NCBI GenBank assembly: GCA_937996235.1
Contig: CALKVK010000033.1
Span: forward strand, 1-64,000
Origin: an uncultured bacterium
GTDB taxonomy: Bacteria > Planctomycetota > JAJSAM01 > JAJVHW01
Length of the DNA stretch: 64,000 nt
Reading direction: 5' to 3'
Numbering within the stretch: position 1 is the stretch's first letter; the number at the start of each line of letters is the position of its first letter. Below the pieces are notes generated by a model, which saw only the letters and a program-made list of their open reading frames with translations, made no database searches and was not told where the DNA came from. This document shows, in pieces, positions 34,429 through 42,877 of the stretch. The position numbers were made by a program, and so were the translations under genes.

Positions 34429-37400
34429 AGCCGGAGTTCATCGACAACCGCAACGGGAACACGCTGTCTGCGGCGCTCCGCGGACACCTCGCCTGGGCAC
34501 GCGAGACCTACCGCGAGCCGCTGTCGCTCGCGATCGCGACGGGCTACTTCAACCCCGAGGGCTTCGCCGAGCTCGCGGAGCAGTTGGAGGGCCTCGGGCG
34601 CGTCCGGCTCCTCCTCGGCGCCGAGCCGGCGTACCCGCCGCGGCGCGAGATCCACCTCCCCGGGCAACCGCGGGGAGACCGCCTCCAGCAACAGCGACTC
34701 GCGCGCGCTCTCCAGGAGGCGGAGCAGGGGATCCGGCAGGACCGCAACCTCCTCGACTTCAGCGCGCGGTCGCACGCGGCGATCGAGAAGCTGCTCGCGT
34801 TCCTGCGGACCGGGAAGCTCGAGGTGCGCCGGTACGAGCGCGGCTTCCTGCACGGCAAGGCGTTCGTCTTCTCGAACGGCGATGGCGTGATCGCCGGGTC
34901 CTCGAACTTCACGGCCGCGGGGCTCCTGCGCAACCTCGAGCTGAACCTCGGCCACTACCAGCCGGGCGTCGTCGCCCAGGTGCAGGAGTGGTTCGAGGGG
35001 CTTTGGGCCGAGGCGGCCACCTACGACCTCGCGGCGCTCTACGAGGAGAGGCTCGCGGAGTACGAGCCGTACCTGATCTACCTGCGCGTCCTCTGGGAGC
35101 GCTACGGCCACGAACTCGAGGCCGAGCAGGACCGCTTCGGGAACATCAAGCTGACGACCTTCCAGACCGACGGCGTGTCGCGCGCTGAGCGCATCCTGCG
35201 GGAGTTCCACGGCGTGCTCGTGGCGGACGGGGTCGGTCTCGGGAAGAGCTTCATCGCCGGCGAGATCGTGCGCCGCGTGCGGGAGAGCCGTCGGCGGGTT
35301 CTCCTCGTGGCGCCAGCGGCGCTGCGGGACGGGCCGTGGGCGACGTTCGTCCGACGGCACGACCTCGGCGTGGACTGCGTCTCGTTCGAGGAACTCACGC
35401 GGGAACTCGACGTGAGCCAGGGGCAGTCCGTGCTCGGCATCGACATCCGCGACTACGCGATGATCGTGGTGGACGAAGCCCACGCCCTCCGGAACCCGGA
35501 GACGGACCGCGCGCGCGCCCTGCGACGGCTCCTCGAGGGCACGCCGCCGAAGGATCTCGTGCTCCTCACGGCGACGCCGGTCAACAACACGCTCTGGGAT
35601 CTCTACTACCTGCTCGCGTACTTCGTGGCGCACGACGCGGCGTTCGCGGACCGCGGGATCCCGTCGCTGAAGACGCGGTTCCACGACGCGGTCGTGAAAG
35701 ACCCCGAGAGCCTGAAGCCCGACGTCCTCTTCGACGTGCTGGACGCAGTCGCGGTCCGACGGACGCGCCACTTCGTCAAGCGGTACTACCCGAACGAGAG
35801 GGTCCCCGGTCCCAACGGCACGGAGATCGTCGTCACGTTCCCGAAGCCGGTCGTCCGCCGCGTGAGCTACGACTTCGACAAGGCGCTGCCCGGCGTGTTC
35901 GACGAGTTCGCGGCCGCGCTCGTACCCGACGACGACGGGCACGTCGGCCTCACGATGGCGCGGTTCTCGCCGTCCCGGTTCCGGAAGGACGGCGGCGGGG
36001 AGGCGATCGCGTCCGAGGCGGCGCTCGTCGGGCTCATCCGGTCCGGGCTCCTGAAGCGGTTCGAGTCGTCGGTCCACGCGTTCGCGCGCACCTGCGGGAA
36101 GCTCCTGGCCTCGCACGAGCTGTTCCTGCAGGCGCTCGCGAGGGGCTTCGTCCCGACCTCCGACGGGATCGAGGCGATCGAGGACGCGGGCGACGCGCTC
36201 GACGACGACGAGCTCGCCGAGATCCTGGAGCGCACGGGCTCGGAGCCGGCGTCCGCGTACGACGTGGAGGCACTCCGCGCCGCAGTGGAGGCCGATCGCG
36301 CCTTGCTCCAGCGATTCCAGGCCCGCGCGGCCGCCGTTCGCAACGAAGACGACCCGAAGCTCGACGCGCTCGTCGAGGCGCTCGTGCAGGTGCTCCGCGA
36401 GGCCGAACACGACGCGGGTGCCGACGAGCTGCAGCGTCGGGACTGCCGGAAGGTGCTCGTGTTCTCGTACTTCGCGGACACGGTGGACTGGGTCGAGCGG
36501 CGCCTGCGCGACGCCCTCGCCGTGGACCGCCGCTTGGCTCCCTACCGCGGGCGCATCGCATCGGTCTCCGGGCGACAGTCGCGGGGCGAGGTGAGCCGGG
36601 ACGACGCGGTGTTCGGGTTCGCGCCCAGATCCACCGAGGCGCCGAAGGGGCGGACGGAGGACCGGTTCGACATCCTCGTCACGACCGACGTCCTCGCCGA
36701 GGGCATGAACCTCCAGCAGTGCAGGAACATCGTGAACGTGGATCTGCCGTGGAACCCCATGCGACTCGTGCAGCGCCACGGCCGCATCGACCGCATCGGC
36801 AGCCCGCACGACCAGGTGTTCATCCGCTGCTTTTTCCCCGACGCGCAGCTCGACGCGCTCCTCGCGCTCGAGGCGCGCATCCGGCGGAAGCTCACGCAGG
36901 CCGCCCGGTCGATCGGCGTCGAGAGCGAGGTGATCCCGGGCGGTGCGACGGGCGAGGTCGTGTTCGCGGACGAGAGCGACCAGATCAAGAGCCTGCGGGA
37001 CGAGGACGCGAGCCTCCTCGAGCACGGCGGAGAGGACGCGCGCGCGCACTCCGGCGAGGAGTACCGCCAGGAGCTGCGGAAGGGGATCGAGCGGTACGGC
37101 CGCGCCACGATCGAGAACCTGCCCTGGGCCGCCGGCTCGGGGTTCCGGACCGGAGCACGTGCCGGCCACTTCTTCTGCGCGCGGGTCGGAGACGGGACCG
37201 ACGCGCGGTCGTTCCTGCGGTTCGTTCCGGCTGACGGCTCCCCGATCGAGCGGGACTCTCTAACCTGTCTCCGGCTGATCGGCTGCACGTCGGAGATCCT
37301 CCGCGACGTTTCGGACGACGTGGCCAGAGCCGCCTATCCAGCGTGGGAGCGAGCCCGGGCGCACATCTTCGAGGAGTGGCAGCGGTCCACGGATCCGGCG

Positions 37401-37709
37401 AACCTCCAGCCGAAGATCCCGGTGGCGCTCCGCCGCGCGGCCGAGCATGTGCGGCGACATCCGCCGCCCGGGGTCTCCGCCGAGCAGATCGCCGACGTCG
37501 CGGCGGCGCTTGAGGCGCCGTGTGGTCAGCGCATCGTTCGGCAGATCCGCGCGATCGTGGAAGACCCGGGGCTCGACAACCCGACGAGGTCGGCGCGCCT
37601 CTTCGAGCGAGTCCACGTGTTAGGGCTTCGGCCGTTCACGCCGCCGAAGCCGCTCCCTCCGATCCGGGAGGAGGACGTGATGCTCGTGTGCTGGATGGGG
37701 ACGTCATGA
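34425..37709 (+). CDS. PLD-domain SNF2-family helicase/translocase
   Basis: 1094 aa from the ATG at 34425, overlapping the methyltransferase stop. The N-terminal PLD-like domain carries GFLHGKAFVFSNG (H143, K145) and GSSNFT (about 159-164), an HxK...GSxN nuclease half-site. SNF2 motor: Walker A DGVGLGKSF (about 268-276), DEAH box VVDEAHALRN (about 350), TATPVNN (about 382), then C-terminal lobe VLVFSYFADT, DVLAEGMNLQQ (about 755) and QRHGRIDRIGSP (about 783). A PLD half-site usually needs dimerisation to cut. Together this predicts a DNA translocase with nuclease potential that works with the methyltransferase, by analogy to DISARM DrmD plus DrmC or type III/ISP restriction. Its stop overlaps the SIR2 start. 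Confidence 0.88.
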   Translation: MKPEFIDNRNGNTLSAALRGHLAWARETYREPLSLAIATGYFNPEGFAELAEQLEGLGRVRLLLGAEPAYPPRREIHLPGQPRGDRLQQQRLARALQEAEQGIRQDRNLLDFSARSHAAIEKLLAFLRTGKLEVRRYERGFLHGKAFVFSNGDGVIAGSSNFTAAGLLRNLELNLGHYQPGVVAQVQEWFEGLWAEAATYDLAALYEERLAEYEPYLIYLRVLWERYGHELEAEQDRFGNIKLTTFQTDGVSRAERILREFHGVLVADGVGLGKSFIAGEIVRRVRESRRRVLLVAPAALRDGPWATFVRRHDLGVDCVSFEELTRELDVSQGQSVLGIDIRDYAMIVVDEAHALRNPETDRARALRRLLEGTPPKDLVLLTATPVNNTLWDLYYLLAYFVAHDAAFADRGIPSLKTRFHDAVVKDPESLKPDVLFDVLDAVAVRRTRHFVKRYYPNERVPGPNGTEIVVTFPKPVVRRVSYDFDKALPGVFDEFAAALVPDDDGHVGLTMARFSPSRFRKDGGGEAIASEAALVGLIRSGLLKRFESSVHAFARTCGKLLASHELFLQALARGFVPTSDGIEAIEDAGDALDDDELAEILERTGSEPASAYDVEALRAAVEADRALLQRFQARAAAVRNEDDPKLDALVEALVQVLREAEHDAGADELQRRDCRKVLVFSYFADTVDWVERRLRDALAVDRRLAPYRGRIASVSGRQSRGEVSRDDAVFGFAPRSTEAPKGRTEDRFDILVTTDVLAEGMNLQQCRNIVNVDLPWNPMRLVQRHGRIDRIGSPHDQVFIRCFFPDAQLDALLALEARIRRKLTQAARSIGVESEVIPGGATGEVVFADESDQIKSLRDEDASLLEHGGEDARAHSGEEYRQELRKGIERYGRATIENLPWAAGSGFRTGARAGHFFCARVGDGTDARSFLRFVPADGSPIERDSLTCLRLIGCTSEILRDVSDDVARAAYPAWERARAHIFEEWQRSTDPANLQPKIPVALRRAAEHVRRHPPPGVSAEQIADVAAALEAPCGQRIVRQIRAIVEDPGLDNPTRSARLFERVHVLGLRPFTPPKPLPPIREEDVMLVCWMGTS

Positions 37710-38785
37710 GCAAGGTGGAACTGAACGACGGCACCGTTGACGTCGGGTCCGTGGCCAGAGTTGCGCAGGAGAGCCTTGCCGACAGACCCGTCATCGTGCT
37801 CGGAAGCGGGGCGTCCGTCGCTCACGGTCTTCCTGGCATGCCAGAGCTCGCGAAGCACATCGTGAGCGTGCTCGATCCTGAGACTCGACCCGAAGCGGAA
37901 CAGAGGGTGTGGGAGCGGTTCAAGTCCGAGCTCTCCTCGACGAACGACCTAGAGCGGTCGCTCTCTGAGGTTCCCAGCGAGAGCCCGCTCCTGCGGTCGA
38001 TCCTCGCATCGACATGGACGCTGATCTCCGAACGCGATCGGGTGGTGCACGATGCGATCGTCTCCGCTGCGAAGGCACTTCCGCTGACACGCTTCGTGCA
38101 GCACCTTCTGCGGACATCGAACCCACATGTCTCGATCGTTACGACGAACTACGATCGACTCGCAGAGTACGCCGGAGACCTCGCTGGCGTTCGGGTCGTT
38201 ACGGGCTTCGAGGGAACTTGGCTCCAGCGCTTCGACGACGGGGTGCTCGGCCATGCGGGCGGCGCGGGCGCGCGGGTGACGATCTACAAGCCGCACGGAT
38301 CGCTGGACTGGTTCCTGGATCGCGACGGCGAGCCGCGTGGAACTCCACTGTCGACGGGCATCCCCGACGGGTGTGAGCCACTGATCGTGACGCCCGGGGT
38401 TACGAAGTACCAGAAGACCCTCACCGATCCGTTCCGGACGATCACGGCCAAGGCGGATGAGGCCTTGAAGAAGGCGACCTGCTTCCTTTGTGTCGGCTAC
38501 GGGTTCAACGATGAGCACATCCATCCGGTGCTGAAGCGTCGGATCCGAAAGGACAAGGTGCCCATCGTCGTCCTCGCTCGAACACTCACGACGGCCGCTC
38601 GCTCGGTCGTCGTCGATGCGGCAGTTCCTCGGTTCCTGGCGATCGAGCGATCGGGCAGCGACGCCACCATCTACTCACCTGAACAGCTGGGCGGCGTGAC
38701 CGTCGCCGACTCGGCGATCTGGGACTTCGCGTCGTTCCTCGATCTCGTGCTAGGAGCGGAAGGGGGGACTCGTGACGATCTTTGA
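37706..38785 (+). CDS. SIR2-family NADase of a SIR2-HerA defence pair
   Basis: 359 aa from the ATG at 37706 (ATGA overlap with the helicase gene). SIR2 fold landmarks: IVLGSGASVAHGLPGM (Rossmann loop, about 31-46), the NAD-site motif TTNYDRLAEYA (about 145), the catalytic histidine in IYKPHGSLDWF (about 195), and FLCVGYGFNDEHI (about 262). Prokaryotic SIR2 effectors of this type degrade NAD+ on infection and cause abortive infection. The next gene is HerA, the known partner that forms an assembly controlling NADase activity. The C-terminus overlaps the HerA start by 14 bases. Confidence 0.9.
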   Translation: MSKVELNDGTVDVGSVARVAQESLADRPVIVLGSGASVAHGLPGMPELAKHIVSVLDPETRPEAEQRVWERFKSELSSTNDLERSLSEVPSESPLLRSILASTWTLISERDRVVHDAIVSAAKALPLTRFVQHLLRTSNPHVSIVTTNYDRLAEYAGDLAGVRVVTGFEGTWLQRFDDGVLGHAGGAGARVTIYKPHGSLDWFLDRDGEPRGTPLSTGIPDGCEPLIVTPGVTKYQKTLTDPFRTITAKADEALKKATCFLCVGYGFNDEHIHPVLKRRIRKDKVPIVVLARTLTTAARSVVVDAAVPRFLAIERSGSDATIYSPEQLGGVTVADSAIWDFASFLDLVLGAEGGTRDDL

Positions 38786-40544
38786 CTACAAGGACGCGGA
38801 TGCCATCGGAGAGGTGTTCGCCGTCGACACGGCCTCCGTCGTGATCACAGTCGGAGACGTCCTGAAGCTCCGAACCGTCCAAGTGAACCGACTCGTCGTG
38901 CTCCGAAGCGCTCGAGCTGGGCAGCACCTTGTCGGGATAGTTCAGAAGATCCTGCGCCGCGGCGTGGTCGGCGACGCGCCTGACGGAGACGACACCCGGG
39001 AGGAGACATCGACGGTCGTCGAGAACCTGCTCAAGGTGACGCTCGTCGGGACTCTGCTGGACCTGGTGGGCGACAGGCCCAACGAGTTTCGCAGGACGCT
39101 CGAGACGGTTCCGGAGATCGATGCGAAGTGCTTCCTGCTGGAGGGCGATCGGCTGTCCCGGTTCATGAAGGCGATCGCCTCAGGCGTGCGCGACGGGTCG
39201 GCCGGCGCGAAAGCTGCCGGCGAGCCGAGGAGTGCCCCGCTGGCGCTCGGGAAGTACACGATCGACGACCAGGCCGAGGCACTGATCGACGGTGACCGGT
39301 TCTTTCAGCGCCACGCGGCCATCGTCGGGAGCACCGGCAGTGGAAAGTCGTGGACGGTCGCGCGGCTCGTGGAGCAGATCGCATCCTTGCCCAGCGGGAA
39401 CGCGATCCTGTTCGACATCCACGGTGAGTACTCCAGCCTGAAGGGCGAAGGGATCCGCCACCTGCGTGTTGCCGGTCCAGATGACCTTGACGGGAAGAAG
39501 GGACTCGCTGACGGCGTCGTCCACTTGCCGTACTGGCTGCTCACGTACGACGAGATGCTCGCCCTGCTACTGGATCGAAGCGATCAGAACGCGCCCAACC
39601 AGGCCTCGTTGTTCTCCCAGGCTGTCCGCGATGCGAAGTCGAAGTACTTGAAGGACGAGAAGAAGCCGGAGCTCGAGGCGCAGTTCACGATCGACAGCCC
39701 GGTGCCGTACGCGCTCGGCGATGTGATCGCGATGCTCGAAGGCAAAGACACTGAGATGGTGCAGGGCGCGAAGACCGAGAGGCAGGGACCGTTCTTCGGG
39801 AAGATGACGAGGTTCATCAGCCGCCTCAGCAACAAGCGCGCGGACCGGCGGCTCGGCTTCATGTTCGCGGAGTCGGATGAGCTCCGTCGCTATGCATGGA
39901 TGAGCGAGCTCTGCCAGAGCTTGCTGGCGCCTAGATCACGTGGAACTGCTGGCGGCGTCAAGGTGCTGAACGTCTCCGAGGTCCCAGCAGACGCCTTGCC
40001 GCTGATCCTCGGCCTCGTAGCGAGAGTCGTCTTCTCGGCGCAGCAGTGGATGGATCCGACGAAGCGCCACCCAGTCGCGATGCTGTGCGACGAGGCTCAT
40101 CTGTACATCCCCGAGCGGTCGGAGTCTGGGTCGGCGCAGGAGGCCGGGTTCCGGAGCTTCGAGCGCATCGCGAAGGAGGGACGCAAGTACGGAGTGGGCC
40201 TCGTCGTGATCACCCAGCGGCCAGCAGAGGTCAACCGTACGACTCTGAGCCAGTGCAATAACTTCATGGCGATGCGGCTGACGAACGGAGACGACCAGGC
40301 GACCATTCGTAGACTCCTGCCGGACGACCTCGGCGGCTTCTCCGAGGTGTTGCCCGTACTCGACGTCGGGGAGGCACTCGTCGTCGGCGACGCGTCCCTA
40401 CTCCCAACTCGAGTTCGCATCGATCCCCCGACGACCAAGCCGAACAGCGCGACCGTGGCGTTCTGGCGTGAGTGGGGGAAGACCGCCGTCGCGGACGGCG
40501 TCGGCGAGTCCGTGGAGTCGATGCGTCGGCAGAGACGAGGCTAG
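38772..40544 (+). CDS. HerA-like hexameric ATPase of a SIR2-HerA defence pair
   Basis: 590 aa. GTG start with AGGGGGG five bases upstream. An N-terminal HAS-barrel (IGEVFAVDTASVVITVGDVL) precedes the FtsK/HerA RecA-like core: Walker A GSTGSGKSW (about 186-194), LFDIHGEYSSL, Walker B AMLCDEAHLYIP (about 437), sensor VVITQRPAEVNRT, and the C-terminal ADRRL/SQCNNFMAMRL region. HerA ATPases translocate or remodel DNA and, in SIR2-HerA pairs, assemble with the NADase for anti-phage function. It is last in the four-gene operon and is followed by a strong hairpin at 40582-40605. Confidence 0.9.
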   Translation: MTIFDYKDADAIGEVFAVDTASVVITVGDVLKLRTVQVNRLVVLRSARAGQHLVGIVQKILRRGVVGDAPDGDDTREETSTVVENLLKVTLVGTLLDLVGDRPNEFRRTLETVPEIDAKCFLLEGDRLSRFMKAIASGVRDGSAGAKAAGEPRSAPLALGKYTIDDQAEALIDGDRFFQRHAAIVGSTGSGKSWTVARLVEQIASLPSGNAILFDIHGEYSSLKGEGIRHLRVAGPDDLDGKKGLADGVVHLPYWLLTYDEMLALLLDRSDQNAPNQASLFSQAVRDAKSKYLKDEKKPELEAQFTIDSPVPYALGDVIAMLEGKDTEMVQGAKTERQGPFFGKMTRFISRLSNKRADRRLGFMFAESDELRRYAWMSELCQSLLAPRSRGTAGGVKVLNVSEVPADALPLILGLVARVVFSAQQWMDPTKRHPVAMLCDEAHLYIPERSESGSAQEAGFRSFERIAKEGRKYGVGLVVITQRPAEVNRTTLSQCNNFMAMRLTNGDDQATIRRLLPDDLGGFSEVLPVLDVGEALVVGDASLLPTRVRIDPPTTKPNSATVAFWREWGKTAVADGVGESVESMRRQRRG

Positions 40545-40581
40545 GACTCGCGCGACGGTGACGTTCGGAGCAAGTGAGACC

Positions 40582-40605
40582 GACGCCGCCCTTGCGGGCG
40601 GCGTC
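40582..40605 (+). terminator. intrinsic-type terminator hairpin
   Basis: GACGCCGCCC pairs perfectly with GGGCGGCGTC over ten bases around TTGC, 37 bases after the HerA stop and between convergent reading frames. It probably ends the defence operon. The following bases are mixed, not a long T-run. Confidence 0.7.
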
Positions 40606-40615
40606 GTCTGGTTCC

Positions 40616-40897
40616 TCACGACACGACGGCGGCGACCGCCTGCGCCGCGCTGTCTGACGCGCAGCGGCGAGCGAACGGGCACGACGAGCAGGGCCTCATC
40701 GGCGCCGCCGTCGGCGGCGGATCGAGCCGCGCCTTGAGCACAGCCCGCATCGTCCCGATCGTCGGGGTTACGGTCTGCGCCAGGCGGCGTAGATCGCTCT
40801 CCGGCTCCTCCGGGCGGATCTCGCTGGGCGGCACGCGCGTCGCCGCCCAGTGTCGGTGGAGGGCGACGGCGCACTCCACGGCGGAGCGCCGGTTCAG
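40616..40897 (-). pseudogene. C-terminal remnant of a Cas4-like nuclease gene
   Basis: The last 93 codons of this minus-strand frame read like the end of the Cas4-like protein at 434-1225. Both have an (E/A)xDLRRL motif, then TxxxT..MR.V, a proline-rich spacer ending in TAAPM or TQAAV, and a final cysteine cluster (CSSCPFARRC here, CGSCAYRPAC there). Upstream the similarity stops within 100 bases, and an IS256 fragment follows. It is a truncated paralogue, so an element that shared the left-edge nuclease was once here or was partly deleted. Confidence 0.6.
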
Positions 40898-41068
40898 TGG
40901 TCGTGACGTCCTGTCGGGATCAGTTCGGCGCAGGTAGCAGCGACGGTCGTCGGCTGCCGTCCGTGGCGGACTCGATCGTCTCGACACGGAACGCCAGCAC
41001 GTCGCGGCCCCGAGCGTGGAGCGACTTGACGGCGGCGAGGATGCGCTCGCCTGACGTGGGAGCGCACA

Positions 41069-41396
41069 TGCATCCTCGTGGTGATCGGGGCGACGGCCGA
41101 TGGCGAGAAGGAACTTCTCGCGGTCCACGATGACGTGCGCGAGGGCGGGGAGCCGTAGCGGGATGTGCTGCTCTCGCTGGGCGAATGCAGGACGAGCACC
41201 GCTGCGGAACTCGCGATCGGCGACGGCGCGCTTGACTTCTGGATCGCGCTGCAGGATGCCTTGCCGACGACGCGCAAGGAGCGCCGTTGGGTGCACGAGA
41301 CCGAGAACGCGGTGAACACGCTGCCGAAGTCGCTGCACACGCAGGCCAACGCCCGCTTGCGCGAGACCTGGATGGCCGCGTCGCGCGAGGACGCCT
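41069..41396 (+). pseudogene. IS256-family (mutator type) transposase fragment
   Basis: One frame reads CILVVIGATADGEKELLAVH, then a stop codon at the position of a conserved Trp (REGGEP*RDVLLSL), then ELAIGDGALDFWIALQDALP, ERRWVHETENAVNTLPKSL and LRETWMAASREDA. This is the central part of an IS256-type transposase, where active copies read ELAIGDGALGFWxAL and QRCWVHKTANVLNxLPKS. Both ends are missing and there is an internal stop. It is a dead remnant that marks past insertion or deletion between the defence operon and the next module. Confidence 0.8.
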
Positions 41397-41478
41397 TGCG
41401 GCCAGATCGACCCCATTCTCCGGGACAAGGGAGATGGAGCGGCTTCGCCGTCTCCTGTCCCCACACCCAGGAGTTCCC

Positions 41479-41967
41479 ATGCGCATCGCGACCGCTCTGC
41501 TCCGCCTCCCCGATGACGTCCTCTCGGATCTGGCCTGCTCCGCGCTTCGGCTGTTCCCGCCGTCGTGCCGGCCTCCGCTCCGCGGACCGCTCCGCCCCGT
41601 CGAGTGCCGCGTCGTCGTCGCTGCGGCAGTGGCGTTGGCGCTGATTCCGGCGCACCCGGCCGACTGGGGCGGGCGCGTCGTCATGGCGCTCTGGCCTCGC
41701 TCGGTCGCCAACGTGATCGCGGGATCGCTCGGCTACGCCACGCCGTCGGTCGCGTCGCGGATCCTCTCCGATGCCCGCGCGCGGCGCCGCAACTGGTGCG
41801 AGTGGATCGACGCGTGCCACGGCGGCGACGCCTTCGCGGCGGTGGCGGGCTGCCTGCGAGGGCGACGCGGCCACCACGGCACCATGGCCGACTACGGGCG
41901 CGCGCTCGCGCTGGTGCGTGATGCGGTGGCGTCTGGACGAGAACCGCTCCTCGCGAGCTGGTTCTGA
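41479..41967 (+). CDS. hypothetical protein next to transposase remnant
   Basis: 162 aa, unrecognised. AGGAG lies seven bases before the ATG at 41479, which I chose over earlier in-frame ATGs within transposase remains. It is helical and Ala/Arg-rich, with a hydrophobic stretch VVVAAAVALALIPAHP (about 44-59) that might be a buried or membrane helix, and a C-terminal half with two conserved-looking cysteines (NWCEWIDACHGG). It points away from the minus-strand XRE gene's end. Function unknown. Confidence 0.5.
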   Translation: MRIATALLRLPDDVLSDLACSALRLFPPSCRPPLRGPLRPVECRVVVAAAVALALIPAHPADWGGRVVMALWPRSVANVIAGSLGYATPSVASRILSDARARRRNWCEWIDACHGGDAFAAVAGCLRGRRGHHGTMADYGRALALVRDAVASGREPLLASWF

Positions 41968-42002
41968 GGGTGTCGCCTGCCGGCCGGCGCTCCGCCGCTG
42001 AC

Positions 42003-42020
42003 TGGTGCGACGTCGAACCA
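42003..42020. repeat. dispersed 18-bp palindrome, imperfect copy
   Basis: TGGTGCGACGTCGAACCA, one base off the perfect palindrome TGGTTCGACGTCGAACCA found at 908-925 (inside the Cas4-like gene) and 46193-46210 (intergenic). It lies 39 bases downstream of the XRE gene end. Confidence 0.45.
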
Positions 42021-42058
42021 CCGTCGGTCGCGGATCGGCCCCCGGTGGCGCGGATACG

Positions 42059-42370
42059 TCAGCTGCGACGACGCGGGCGCGGCGCACGCCGTCGGCCGCC
42101 CGGACGGACCTTGCCCGGCGGCGCCTTCGGGACGCCGTCGGGGAGGCCGTCGGCGAGTAGCGCGGCGGGCTCGACACCGAGACCGTCGGCGAGCTGGATG
42201 ATGCGGAGTAGCGTCACGTTGCGCGTGCCGCGCTCGACCTGCCCCACGTAGCTCCAGTGCAGACCCGCCTCGGCGGCGAGCTCCTCCTGCGACATGCCCC
42301 GGTGCATCCGGAGGTCGCGCACACGCTGCCCGAAGCGGGCAAGAGGATCGGAGCGGTGGGCCTTCGGCAT
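42059..42370 (-). CDS. XRE-family helix-turn-helix regulator
   Basis: 103 aa. A single HTH_3 domain (about residues 12-70): FGQRVRDLRMHRGMSQEELA, then EAGLHWSYVGQVERGTRN and LLRIIQLADGLGVEPAALL, a textbook Cro/C1 fold. The last 30 residues are Pro/Arg-rich and basic. It resembles the controllers of restriction and mobile loci. It is transcribed away from the DUF1232 gene across a 96-base gap, so it probably represses its own or that divergent promoter. No toxin partner is visible. Confidence 0.88.
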   Translation of the reverse strand: MPKAHRSDPLARFGQRVRDLRMHRGMSQEELAAEAGLHWSYVGQVERGTRNVTLLRIIQLADGLGVEPAALLADGLPDGVPKAPPGKVRPGGRRRAPRPRRRS

Positions 42371-42466
42371 CCCGACGAGGCTCTCGATCAGGACGGATAG
42401 TTACAGAGACGATGGAGTTGCAGACGATGAGTACAGGTGATGCGGGGGGCGCGACGGAGGACAGGC

Positions 42467-42877
42467 ATGACGACCACGACTGGCGGCTGCGATGGCGACC
42501 ACGGCGGCGGAGACCTGACGGGCGCCTCGGGGATGCCGAGGCCGGACCTCAGCGACGAGTCGTTCTGGGACAAGGTGCGCAGGTTCGCGCGCGCCGCCGG
42601 CGGTCAGGTCATCGAGACGGCGTTGATCCTGTTCTTCGCGCTGAGGGACCCGGACACGCCTGCGTGGGCGAAGACGCTCATCGTCGGCGCGCTCACCTAC
42701 TTCGTGCTGCCCACGGACGCGATCCCGGACTTGATCCCGGTCGTCGGGTACAGCGACGACCTCGGGGCGCTGGTCGCGGCGCTCGGCACCGTCTCGGTGC
42801 ACGTGAAGCCCGAGCACGAGGCCAAGGCGAAGGAGCGGGTGCGGCGTCTCTTCGGCGACGGGGAGGCGGCGGCATGA
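42467..42877 (+). CDS. DUF1232 (YkvA-type) membrane protein
   Basis: 136 aa from the ATG at 42467, preceded by GGAGG at six bases; upstream ATGs give unlikely N-termini. After a Gly/Asp-rich N-terminus, FWDKVRRFARAAGGQVIETA leads into the DUF1232 signature TPAWAKTLIVGALTYFVLPT and DAIPDLIPVVGYSDDLGALV. This family has one or two membrane helices with a conserved DxxPD motif and unknown function. Its stop overlaps the start of the lipoprotein gene (ATGA), so both are co-expressed at the envelope. Confidence 0.85.
   Translation: MTTTTGGCDGDHGGGDLTGASGMPRPDLSDESFWDKVRRFARAAGGQVIETALILFFALRDPDTPAWAKTLIVGALTYFVLPTDAIPDLIPVVGYSDDLGALVAALGTVSVHVKPEHEAKAKERVRRLFGDGEAAA

Noticed and set aside
34842..34910. 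Complete HKD phospholipase D motif in the helicase
   Set aside because: The histidine, lysine and GSSNF parts are there, but the aspartate is not at the canonical spacing, so I call it only a PLD-like half-site.
34101..37169. 1022-codon minus-strand frame opposite the PLD-SNF2 gene
   Set aside because: No ribosome binding site, unnatural Arg/Val composition, and the plus strand encodes a complete SNF2 helicase.
40894..42177. 427-codon minus-strand frame over the IS256 remnant and the 162-aa gene
   Set aside because: Low-complexity Arg/Ser sequence; the plus strand shows transposase remains and a gene with a good ribosome binding site.
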